Shown piece by piece: positions 25,076 to 34,300 of a stretch of DNA of 64,000 bases. The notes below the pieces were generated by a model that was given only the letters and a program-made list of their open reading frames with translations, was not told the DNA's origin and ran no database searches. The stretch comes from OLB6 sp964467455 (GTDB lineage Bacteria; Bacteroidota; Ignavibacteria; Kapaibacteriales; Kapaibacteriaceae). The stretch spans positions 24,838-88,837 of the forward strand of contig CAYXQJ010000011.1 in assembly GCA_964467455.1 (NCBI GenBank), read 5' to 3'. The first letter of the stretch is position 1. Every line of letters begins with the position of its first letter. A program made the position numbers and the translations under genes.

Positions 25076-25611
25076 CACCATGTGTTCTTCCACATCATGG
25101 ACTCGACCGGCACATTCTTGCGTTCGTTGTACTTGGCGGAGTCTTTGCGGTTGTATGGGTTGATGCACTCACCTTGGACGACGAAGTAGATCAGCTGGCC
25201 GATCGGCATGCCGGCGTAGACGCGTACGGGCATCTTCACGCTGATCTCGAGGGTCCAGAAGTTGCAGAAGCCCACGTCGCCTTTACCGGCGGTGGCATGG
25301 ATGTCGATACCGAGGCGTCCGACGCTGGACTTGCCTTCAAGGAAGGGGACGTGTGCGTGCGTCTCCGTGTATTCATGCGTCACGCCCAGGTATAGCATGT
25401 CCGGCTGCAAGACGAACCCATCGTCCGGGATCTCGAAGGTGCGGATCTGATTGTGTTTGCGGGCATCCAGAACATCATCAACATAGACGGCGAGGGTCTT
25501 GCCCAGGTGCACGTCGTAGGAGTTCGAACCAAGGCGCTTCGGATCGAACGGCTCGATGACGATCGTCCCTTGTTCAATGCCGGCGAGGATCTCTTTGTCG
25601 GTGAGGATCAT
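25075..25611 (-). CDS. dcd: dCTP deaminase
   Basis: This 178-residue enzyme deaminates dCTP to dUTP in thymidylate synthesis. The catalytic/trimer segment FLEGKSSVGRLGIDIHATAG and the start ILTDKEILAGIEQGTIVIEPFD are characteristic. The ATG at 25611 lies only five bases from a TATCTTTG -7 promoter element on the minus strand, so its transcript is probably leaderless. A heptamer array abuts that element upstream. Confidence 0.95.
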   Translation of the reverse strand: MILTDKEILAGIEQGTIVIEPFDPKRLGSNSYDVHLGKTLAVYVDDVLDARKHNQIRTFEIPDDGFVLQPDMLYLGVTHEYTETHAHVPFLEGKSSVGRLGIDIHATAGKGDVGFCNFWTLEISVKMPVRVYAGMPIGQLIYFVVQGECINPYNRKDSAKYNERKNVPVESMMWKNTW

Positions 25612-25616
25612 GGGTG

Positions 25617-25624
25617 CAAAGATA
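25617..25624 (-). promoter_or_regulatory. -7 promoter element of dcd (TATCTTTG)
   Basis: On the minus strand this reads TATCTTTG, a perfect match to the Bacteroidota -7 consensus TAnnTTTG. It ends five bases from the dcd ATG. The -33 position falls inside the GGGAATG array at 25625-25652 and holds no TTG. Confidence 0.6.
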
Positions 25625-25652
25625 GGGAATGGGGAATGGGGAATGGGGAATG
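25625..25652. repeat. Heptamer tandem array, GGGAATG x4
   Basis: Four perfect GGGAATG units directly abut the dcd -7 element and lie 16 bases upstream of the divergent DNase II start. The same unit occurs eight times at 44564-44619, again beside a -7 element. Confidence 0.93.
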
Positions 25653-25668
25653 TCGTAGTTTACGAGCT

Positions 25669-26730
25669 ATGGATGTAGTTGCCCCTATTGCACCGTCTGG
25701 TGCGGAAGTAGACTGGTGGTTTGCCTATAAGCTGCCTAAGCTTGCGGCGTCGGATGGATGTCAGGAGTCGACGGGGTATGAGTATGTGTACTATGACCCT
25801 GTGGACGGCGAGATACATCTGGAAGAGGTCTTGCTGACCGACCCGGACAGTGCGCTGAATAGGACGATCCAGCATGTGTATGGAGAGCCGGGGCCGACGA
25901 TCGGGTGGATCTTGTATAACGACGAGATGCCCAAGGACGCCGAAGAGCCCGACGCCGGGAGGTTTGGACATACGAAGGGCGTGCTGGCATTTGACACGGC
26001 ATCAGGCAGTGCGATCTGGCTGTTGCATTCGTGGCCGCGTTTTGCCGATCCGAAGAGCGAAGATCTGCCGGTGGCGACCTATGGGCAAACGTTCTTGTGT
26101 TTGTCCATCGACATTGCGACGGCCGAGACCTTGGCGCAGCAGATGATCGATCATCAGGAGCCGCAGGTCTATCTGTGCAACGTTCCGGCAAGCTTGGAAC
26201 AGGATAGCCCCCTACGAACCTTGGCAGCAGGGTCCGATCCGAATGCGGCAGGTGAGAGCTCGGTGATCGAATGTACAACGCGCGGTGGATTGCCGTTCAA
26301 AGTGATCGCGAAGAACAGGAAGTGGGGGAAGGATTTTTGGATCGATCTTGTTGGCCCGACACTCGCGGCAGACCTGGATGTTGAAACGTGGATCCGAGGT
26401 CCGGTGCCACCTGTCTGCGACAGCGACGGCGTGCATCATGTTGCCGATGTGAAGTACATCGACCTGCGTCCACTTGGTGTTCCGTATCTCTGGTCAGAGA
26501 CGCGCGATCATGCAAAGTGGGGGAGGACGTTGACCGATGATTGGCTGTGTGTGGGCGACATCAACCGCATGATCTCGCAAGAGAAACGCGGAGGAGGAAC
26601 CATTGCATTTCGTGATCCACGACTGTGGTCGGCGTTAAGCAAGGTGGACCTGTTGGTCCCTCCTCCGGGATGTACGATCGAAGATGTGAAGCGCTCGATC
26701 AAGGCGTCACATTCATCGCCCTCCGTGTGA
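25669..26730 (+). CDS. Deoxyribonuclease II family protein
   Basis: This 353-residue protein matches acid DNase II from its start (VDWWFAYKLPK) to its end (DHAKWGRT, CVGDINRMISQEKRGGGTIAF). Both HxK phospholipase D-like motifs are present: H101-T-K103 in FGHTKGVLAFD and H281-A-K283 in RDHAKW. Such enzymes cut double-stranded DNA without metal, leaving 3'-phosphates. There is no signal peptide, although animal DNase II is lysosomal or secreted. The family is uncommon in bacteria. The gene converges with, and overlaps by 18 bases, the PF04185 phosphoesterase gene. Confidence 0.85.
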   Translation: MDVVAPIAPSGAEVDWWFAYKLPKLAASDGCQESTGYEYVYYDPVDGEIHLEEVLLTDPDSALNRTIQHVYGEPGPTIGWILYNDEMPKDAEEPDAGRFGHTKGVLAFDTASGSAIWLLHSWPRFADPKSEDLPVATYGQTFLCLSIDIATAETLAQQMIDHQEPQVYLCNVPASLEQDSPLRTLAAGSDPNAAGESSVIECTTRGGLPFKVIAKNRKWGKDFWIDLVGPTLAADLDVETWIRGPVPPVCDSDGVHHVADVKYIDLRPLGVPYLWSETRDHAKWGRTLTDDWLCVGDINRMISQEKRGGGTIAFRDPRLWSALSKVDLLVPPPGCTIEDVKRSIKASHSSPSV

Positions 26731-29118
26731 CCGGTGAAGCTCGTCGAGTCGCTGATGCAGCTCGCCGAGATGGTCCGATCCGTCAAGGATCTCATTCGTG
26801 ATCGCCGTCCGTTCGGAGTGACTTAGGCCCGGCGTCATGTCGGCAACCATACGCGGCACCACAAGTCGGTGCAGGTCGTGGATCGGCAGAGGTTGCTTCT
26901 TCGTTGCAGGCGCATCCGACGTTTCAGGCGGGAAGAGGGAATCCCAAGGAGTATCCAAGGTCAGCTTGTCCGTACGTGGACGCTTCTCCCGCACGACACC
27001 TTCGAATGTTGGCGCATGACGCGTGCGTTCACCAAGTCCCCATCGATTTTTCGGAATGCCGAACCATTGCAGGAGTGTAGCCAGGATCGACGTGAGATCG
27101 TAGGCATGTTCGGTCTCTGATCGGAAGACGGTGTTCTTGGTGATCCATGGCGAGATCACGATCGCCGGCACACGAACGCCGAGAATGTCAAAGTTGAATC
27201 CGCCGATCGACTCGCCGATGTACGGCTGTACTGCATATGGCGGTGGAACGTGATCAGCAAGACCGCCATGTTCGTCGAACGTGATCACGAACAGCGTCTT
27301 GTCCCAGTACTGGCTTGACTGGATGGCATTGAAGATGTCGTTGAGCGTTCGCTCGCCCGGGATGAGGTCATTGCCCGGATGGTACGACGTCGAACCGGCA
27401 CTCGCCACCCACTTCGGCTCCAAGAAGCAGAACTTCGGCAGGGTGCCGTACTTCAAGTCATCATAGAATTGGTTGAGTTGCGGAGCGTAGTTGCCAAGGG
27501 TGATCGGATCGTCGATCGAAGGGATCTGCCCCTTGAGGAACAGATTGTAGGTGAACTTGCACGACATCCATTCAACAGCGTTGTAGATCTTCCAATCCGT
27601 GATGCCGTTGCTCCAGAGGACCTTCCAGATCGACGGACGGTGCGGGAATACAGACCACTCAGCGTACTGCACGCCATTCTGGAAGTTGTTGAGTTGCCCA
27701 AGTGATGATCCGGTGAAGGCAAAGGCGCGGTTGACGTCGGTGCCACCGGGCATGGAGCAATGCCATGCATCAGATACGGCAAAGTGTCGCGCTAGGCCGT
27801 TCAATACGGGAAGTTGCTCGGGAGAATAGCCAAGCATGACCTCTGCCGTGCCGTTGTTCCAAGCGAAGCCACCCATGTCCGGTGTCTCTTTGTTCAGGTA
27901 TGCCTGAATGCTCTTCGAGAACATCTGACGCAACACGTCGGAGTTGTCATGATATGGGTCCTGCTGATCGAGATCAAGCGTGAACGGCTTCCCATCCTTC
28001 GTCTTCATGGAGAGTTTGCCGTTGTTGTATTTCGTCACGGCATAGTCCTCGCCGCGGAAGGAGTTGGTGAACTTGGGATCGACGCCGCGGTACGGTCCGT
28101 CCGGTCCAACGACATTGATCTTATCCTTGTTGCTGTATAGCCAACCAAGAACGTGATCCATGGAACGGTTCTCGAGCATGTAATAGACCACGTGCTCGAT
28201 CTTGTCGCGTAGATAGTCCACCGTTCCCGGGCGATCCTTCATCTGTGCATCGATCGGAATGATCGTCTCAAGGCCTGTAAAGATCGTTGTACGCGTGATC
28301 TGTTTTGGGAGTGATCCTTCTTGAAGGGGGCCGACCAGTCCGTCTTCCTGGTTGATATCAAACTGCCAAAGTCGGTATTGATTCGTGGTCGTATTCCAGA
28401 ACACGACGTTCGTGCCGATGACGGCGATCTTGTGTTTGGACGTGAGACCGTATTTCTTCCAATTCGTTCTACGGATCGGGATGTGGCGCAAGGGATCGTC
28501 GCATTGTGCATCGAACTGCCAAAACGCAATGTCCTGTGTGCCCGGCATACGGTCGATCACGAAGCCGTTGATCGGATAGAGTTCATGGGCGGCATCGATC
28601 GTAAGCCATCCACCCTGTGGTGTGATCGGCGCCGGCAGCGGGTCGGCACTACCGTGATCGAAGTTCATCAACTGAAACGTACCGCGGCCATCGGTCGGGA
28701 TCCAATTCAAAACGAAGTTATCGCAGGAAAGGAGTGCAAGTTCCGTTCCGGATTCAAATCCCTTGTCGGCGCCGTCGGGGTTGGCGAAGTCGGCACGCGA
28801 ACCAAAGAACTTGCTCTTGCTCCACGACCCTGCTTGCACGGCACCTTGCGTCCACGCTCCCGTACGATCGTAGCTACCAAAGGGTTGGTCGGAGTCGGGG
28901 TTGAACTGGACAAGGCGATAGGTGTACTGTCCGTCGGCGTTGAGAGGACTCCACAGCAACGCATAGTTCCCCACTTGAATGATGCGATATCCCTTCGGGA
29001 GTACTGCATCTTGCTTGGTCGAGACCTTCTTGAGCAACGAAGGACTTGATGGATCGAAACGCCAAAGTTGGAAACCGTCAGTCTTGCTGTCTTGCGACAA
29101 GAGGTACTGGTAGGCCAT
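26713..29118 (-). CDS. PF04185-type phosphoesterase (phospholipase C/acid phosphatase family) with N-terminal propeller-like domain
   Basis: This 801-residue protein has a C-terminal two-thirds that fits the bacterial phosphoesterase family (non-hemolytic phospholipase C, acid phosphatase AcpA): IEHVVYYMLENRSMDHVLGWL near residues 307-327, HCSMPGGTDVNRAFAFTG, ITFDEHGGLADHVPPP and VRVPAIVISPWI. The first 300 residues contain repeated LWQFD/LVQFNPDS/LMNFDHG blades, suggesting a propeller or lectin-like domain. No signal peptide is visible, which is unusual because relatives are exported via Tat. It is the last gene of the seven-gene operon, 47 bases after the GCS2 gene. Confidence 0.82.
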   Translation of the reverse strand: MAYQYLLSQDSKTDGFQLWRFDPSSPSLLKKVSTKQDAVLPKGYRIIQVGNYALLWSPLNADGQYTYRLVQFNPDSDQPFGSYDRTGAWTQGAVQAGSWSKSKFFGSRADFANPDGADKGFESGTELALLSCDNFVLNWIPTDGRGTFQLMNFDHGSADPLPAPITPQGGWLTIDAAHELYPINGFVIDRMPGTQDIAFWQFDAQCDDPLRHIPIRRTNWKKYGLTSKHKIAVIGTNVVFWNTTTNQYRLWQFDINQEDGLVGPLQEGSLPKQITRTTIFTGLETIIPIDAQMKDRPGTVDYLRDKIEHVVYYMLENRSMDHVLGWLYSNKDKINVVGPDGPYRGVDPKFTNSFRGEDYAVTKYNNGKLSMKTKDGKPFTLDLDQQDPYHDNSDVLRQMFSKSIQAYLNKETPDMGGFAWNNGTAEVMLGYSPEQLPVLNGLARHFAVSDAWHCSMPGGTDVNRAFAFTGSSLGQLNNFQNGVQYAEWSVFPHRPSIWKVLWSNGITDWKIYNAVEWMSCKFTYNLFLKGQIPSIDDPITLGNYAPQLNQFYDDLKYGTLPKFCFLEPKWVASAGSTSYHPGNDLIPGERTLNDIFNAIQSSQYWDKTLFVITFDEHGGLADHVPPPYAVQPYIGESIGGFNFDILGVRVPAIVISPWITKNTVFRSETEHAYDLTSILATLLQWFGIPKNRWGLGERTRHAPTFEGVVREKRPRTDKLTLDTPWDSLFPPETSDAPATKKQPLPIHDLHRLVVPRMVADMTPGLSHSERTAITNEILDGSDHLGELHQRLDELHRSHGGR

Positions 29119-29165
29119 AGTGCAGATCCCGAGATCAGAGAGTGGAGTAATGGATTGCTACGAAG

Positions 29166-30410
29166 TCAACATACGTAATTTCGATCGTCAGAGGCGAAGT
29201 TCTTCCGGCGCCGGGGGTACTGTTCAACAAACCTTGCAAAACGGTCGATCTGTTCTTGATCTGTCGTTGTTCCGTCAAGGCGCTCAAGCCCTTCCATGGC
29301 GAGGTGAAGGGTCTGGTCGACGAGGTGGAGAAGCCGCGGATCCTCATATCCTCTTGACGCGTGTTCCCAGAGCTGCCCAAGGTCGGCGGCAATTGGCTCC
29401 AGCAGGTCAATGACGCGGTCAAGAGCGACCGGGTCGAAGAGCAGCCCGGCGTAGAACAATGGCGGGATGATCTGCCATTCGACGGGCGGTGTGTCGGGCG
29501 TCCGGATCTCAAGATATCCGCGCGGCCGCACTTCGGGAAATAAGAGGGAAAGATGTCGCACGAGGTCGGCCTGTTGCGGCCATCGACCAAGGATCGGCTC
29601 ATGCAGCCACGTGGCAAAGTCGATCTCGCGTGGTAGCATCGTATATCCGTCTTCGGATGGAACGTAGATGATGGGCGCCTGCAACGCGAAACGGACATAG
29701 GCCTCGATGACACTGTCGAGATCTCGCCGTTTGAGTGCGTCCGACATGTCGATGATCCCGGTCCGTGCTGGATCAGCGCGCTGCCAGACCATGGCCCTCG
29801 TTGATGCCTGTTCTCCTCTGCCACCGGCACCAACACCGGAGTTGGTAAAGATGACCGTAGCGATCGGGACCAAGAGGTTGGCCGCAATGGCGCGCTTTGC
29901 GCCAAGGGCTGTGTCAGTACCGAGGTCAACGTTCACATGCATCCCGCACGTCAAGAGCATCATCGTACGTCCGTATGGACCGATGCCGTCGAAGTATTCG
30001 CGCATGGCATGGTAGCGAGGGCTATCGAGCTGGTTCACGACGTGTCGGTCGTCAAGGAATGGATGCAGGCCGGCACGACATAGCGAGATCCCCTGTTGGC
30101 TGAGACACTCCTCCAAGGTCTGCTGTGCATGATCCATGTGACGCTGCAACTCCAGCAACGAAGCGAACGGTGGTGTGATGATCTCCACCTGGCCGCCCGG
30201 TTCATAGTTGACGGACGCATTAGACGGAGGGAGTTCACTGATCAAGACCGGTTGTACATCTGCCCCCTTCCAACGAAAGGGAAATGCCTCGATCTCGACG
30301 CCGATGCGGTCATCAACGTTCTGATGATCGGTTGCAAGTGTCCGCTGATCCGTGAACCGTGACGCAACTGCCTGATAGCAGTCGTCAACGCTTAAGCCCT
30401 GTCGAGACAT
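29166..30410 (-). CDS. Glutamate-cysteine ligase, GCS2 family
   Basis: This 414-residue ATP-dependent ligase is of the GCS2 type (GshA of plants and proteobacteria, EgtA). Diagnostic parts are RIGVEIEAFPFRW, the acidic ATP/Mg segment NYEPGGQVEIITPP, MLLTCGMHVNVDLG and YLEIRTPDTPP. It would form gamma-glutamylcysteine. Its ATG at 30410 lies inside the last codons of gshB (19-base overlap), so the two glutathione genes are tightly coupled. EgtA-like use of other amines cannot be excluded. Confidence 0.85.
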   Translation of the reverse strand: MSRQGLSVDDCYQAVASRFTDQRTLATDHQNVDDRIGVEIEAFPFRWKGADVQPVLISELPPSNASVNYEPGGQVEIITPPFASLLELQRHMDHAQQTLEECLSQQGISLCRAGLHPFLDDRHVVNQLDSPRYHAMREYFDGIGPYGRTMMLLTCGMHVNVDLGTDTALGAKRAIAANLLVPIATVIFTNSGVGAGGRGEQASTRAMVWQRADPARTGIIDMSDALKRRDLDSVIEAYVRFALQAPIIYVPSEDGYTMLPREIDFATWLHEPILGRWPQQADLVRHLSLLFPEVRPRGYLEIRTPDTPPVEWQIIPPLFYAGLLFDPVALDRVIDLLEPIAADLGQLWEHASRGYEDPRLLHLVDQTLHLAMEGLERLDGTTTDQEQIDRFARFVEQYPRRRKNFASDDRNYVC

Positions 30411-31348
30411 AACGAATCCAGAAGCAGCGCCGGAACATTGATGCCGAAGAAGTGTTCGATCTCACGGACGCCGGTTGGACTGGTGACATTGATCTCGGTC
30501 ACGTAGTCGCCGATCACGTCGATCCCAACAAAGTGAAGTCCACGCTCTTGAAGATCCGGACGCAGCTGTTCACAGAGCCACCGATCACGATCGGAGAGGG
30601 GTACGCCACTCGCCGTCGCCCCCACCGCAAGATTCCCGCGATGATCGTCTGCACTTGGTAGGCGAGCGATCGCCCCCTCCACAGGGATGCCGTTGATCAA
30701 GATGATGCGTTTGTCGCCACCATCCTTGATCGCAGGGAGGTACTGTTGTGCCTGGACGTAGACCGCACCATACTGGCTCACCTCTTCGATGATCACATTT
30801 GTGTTGGGGTCACCGCGGTGGATCACGAACACAGACCTCCCGCCCATTTTATTGAGCGGCTTCAGTACGATCGCCCCATGTTCCTCCAGGAAGGAACGCA
30901 GGTCAGTTTTAGATCGTGTGATGATCGAAGGCGGACTGCAATTCGGAAACGAGTTTGTGTAGACCTTCTCATTCGCATCACGGATAGAACGCGCCCTGTT
31001 GACCACACGTGTACCATGTCGCTCCGCTGCTTCCAAGATGTACGTCGCCACAACATATTCCATATCGAACGGAGGATCCTTCCGCATCATGACCACATCA
31101 AGATCATGTAAGGGGGCGAGCACTGATCCCAATGTTTGATACCATGATGTTGGGTCGTATTGAACGTCCACTGTATGCATACGAGCATAGGCGACGTCAC
31201 CGCGCATGGAGAGATCAGACGTGGTGATGTACGTGACATCCCAACCACGACGTTGTGCTTCGACCATGATGGCCAGTGTGGTGTCTTTCTTCGGGTTGAT
31301 CGTTTCGATCGGATCCATCACGAATCCAATACGAGGTGTGCGACTCAC
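30392..31348 (-). CDS. gshB: Glutathione synthetase
   Basis: This 318-residue ATP-grasp enzyme adds glycine to gamma-glutamylcysteine. It follows the proteobacterial GshB almost motif by motif: GFVMDPIETINPKKD, VMMRKDPPFDMEYV, IVLKPLNKMGGRSVF, QQYLPAIKDGGDKRI, and TEINVTSPTGVREIE. It starts with GTG immediately after the stop of the giant kinase-cyclase gene. This makes glutathione (or a close gamma-glutamyl tripeptide) the likely product of the operon. Confidence 0.93.
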   Translation of the reverse strand: MSRTPRIGFVMDPIETINPKKDTTLAIMVEAQRRGWDVTYITTSDLSMRGDVAYARMHTVDVQYDPTSWYQTLGSVLAPLHDLDVVMMRKDPPFDMEYVVATYILEAAERHGTRVVNRARSIRDANEKVYTNSFPNCSPPSIITRSKTDLRSFLEEHGAIVLKPLNKMGGRSVFVIHRGDPNTNVIIEEVSQYGAVYVQAQQYLPAIKDGGDKRIILINGIPVEGAIARLPSADDHRGNLAVGATASGVPLSDRDRWLCEQLRPDLQERGLHFVGIDVIGDYVTEINVTSPTGVREIEHFFGINVPALLLDSLCLDRA

Positions 31349-34300
31349 TTACTTATGCTCCAATCGTTCAAATCCTTGCCAATCATCAGGTGGTGGTGTT
31401 GTGAGGTAGCGTTCTACCCGACCGAGTAGGACGCTGAGGGCACGATCCTGTGGATCGATCGAGATCGCATCAAGCAAGATCGTTCGTGCATCACTGAAAC
31501 GTCGGTGCGTGTAGTGTTCGAAAGCAGATTCGTAGAGGGATCGCGTTTGCAGCTTGTTGAATCTTCGCTCATCAAGCTCGGCATCCAACACCTCATACAG
31601 CCGGACGGCGTGATCCTTGCCTTTGACGGCAACTCGGTCAAGCAAGCGCAGTGTGAATGCCGAAGGATCATCAAGTGCATTCAACGTCGGTTCGCCAACA
31701 AGACACTGTGCATCGTAGAGTCGCGTAAGCTGCTCGATGCGGGCAGCAAGATTGACGGTGTCGCCCAGAACAGAACACTGCATGCGTTCGTCCCCGCCCA
31801 TCGTGCCCAAGACAAGTGGTCCGGTGTTGATGCCAATACCGATACGTAAAGATCTCTGACCACGCACGGCTTGGTCTGCGTTGAAGGTGGTGAGTGCCCG
31901 TGCCATGCCAACGGCAGCAGCGACGGCTTGTTGGGCAGGCACGGCGAACAGCGCAATAATGCCGTCGCCGGCATAGGAGTCGATGAAGCCACCTGAGGAT
32001 GTGATCGGAACGCCGATCTTACTGTAGAATCGGTTAAGCAATTGAATGACGTCTTGTGGAGAGAGACTTTCAACAAGTGGTGTAAACTCTCGGATGTCTG
32101 AGAAGAGAACGCTCATCTCCATCGAGACCGACTCGCCAAGTTCGACCGCTCCGATGTCGGTATGGCCAAGATGAGAGAGGAACTGTCGCGGCACAAAACG
32201 TTGCTGCGCTTTCAGCAGCCGATCTTGCTGTTCGTAGATCCGTGCATTCTCCATCGAGATCGACGCCTGCCGGGCTAAGAGCTTGATCACCTCAACACGG
32301 TCAGTCGTGAACGCACCCTGTGTGATATCATTCTCAAAGTAGACCGCCGCACGAAGGGTGCCTTGTGACGGCAGTGGAACACAAAGTATCGATAGTGGTC
32401 TGTGTGTTGCGAAATACGGATCTGACGAAAATGGATTTGACAGTTGGGCATTATCAACCACGATCGGTTCGCCAGTTCGGAGAGCCATGTTCACGAGCGT
32501 TGTGGGGAATTCTCCCGCAGCCAACGCCGTCAAGACACCGTCGCGCTCTTCAATGAACGTGCCGTGCTGCGCACCGGCATTCTCGATCAAGACTTCGAGG
32601 GTCGACCGCAACAAGCGATCAAGAACGAGCTCGCCAGAGATGACCTGCGACGCTTTCAAGACGGACGCCATGTCGAACTGGGCTGCATGCACGATGTCGG
32701 CCTGCTGCTCGACGATCTTTGCAAGCCGGTAGGTGCGTTCCATCTCCTCCACTTTGCGATAGGCACCCCAACGGTAGAAGAGGTAGTGTGCATCTCGCAA
32801 GTAGCCGTCAGCGGCCTTCGTCATGCCGTTTGCCACTAAGTACCGTCCTGCGCGTTCATTGGCAACCGCTTCATCTCGCTGAAAGCCATTCTTGCGCGCG
32901 ACGGCGATGGAGCGATCAAACAGGTCGATCGCATCTCGGAAGTTCCCGCCGATCGCGGCCAGCTCGGCATCCATAAGAAGGAGGAGGTGCAGGAAGTTTG
33001 TCTCGCAATGTTCTGCCCAGCGCTGCATCGCCGCGCGGTGGGCCTGCATCTTCGACAGCGAGTCGGCGCGATCAGGATCCGATAGCGTGGGCAGCAGGGA
33101 TGCGCGCACAAGAAATGCAACGATGCGGAAGCGAACGGCCTGCGGCAAAGCCAAGACGGAGTTCATCCGTGCCTCTTGGACCTCAACGTGTGGGAGAGCC
33201 CCTTGAGGATCGTTGTAGAGAGCGTGGATCTCTGCTTTGTAAATGTGATAGTTACTGATGCCCGTCATGAAGCGACGCTCATTCATGCCGGCAACACAGC
33301 GCTCTTCATCGAAGGTGTCGTCGGTCATTGAGAACCGGTCACGTGTGAGCCCCTGAAAGTTCAGAAGCATCTGTAAGAACAACGTGCCGGAATCCAGAGA
33401 GTCTTGATATTCACATTCGGCGACGATCGCCAGCATGCGTCGGTGTTCCTGGGTCGCTGTGTCGAGGTCGAGTGTTGGATCCCAGATGACGCAATCTTGC
33501 GCGCTGTAGGCGAGGTACAGCAGATCTCCCGATTGATAGCCGGCTTCGATACCTCGCTTGAACCACGGCGTCATGGTCGACCAGTGTTCTCGCCAATGGT
33601 GTACGAACATCGCATAGACGTAGATGATCCGCGACCGCAAGGAGATGTCCTCGAACCGGTCGATCATCTCAACTCCAAGTTTGCCAAATGCGTAACCCGT
33701 GACTGTGTCTTCATAGATCCCACAGAGGATCATGCCTGTGGCGACGTAGGCAAAGGCCGATTCCGGACTGCTGCCATATTCGATGGCAACATTGGCTGAC
33801 TTCAGGACCAGGTATGGGAAGAGATCGCCACTGGCCGACAAGAATGCAGCCGGGAAGATCTCCATGATCAATTGGCTTGCGATCCGTGCCTTTTCGTCAG
33901 TGATCTCCGGCATCTCGATCAACGCACCTATGTCGCGTCCTGCAAGATTGTGTTCAAGCAGTGCACGCTCGCGGGCAACATCAGCACTCGATGGATCGGG
34001 AATAAAAGGGAAGCCCAGGATGGAGAGGCCGATCGTCGCCGATTCGATGGACTCTTGCATCCGACCGGTGGTCGCATACTGCCGGGTCCGATTCGCCAGC
34101 ACGGTGCCACGTTCGATATCGGTCGCAGAGCGTTCCAGCAAGATGTCTGACCATCTGTCGGCGGCGGCTCTGTCACCGGTGAGGTAATAGCAGTGCTGTA
34201 GTTCGGTGGCCAATGCCCATGCCAGGTCGCGATCGAACGACCACGCCGTCTCGCCAAGAAGCGTGAATCCGATGCTGAGGTATTGTAGTGCCGATGCATA

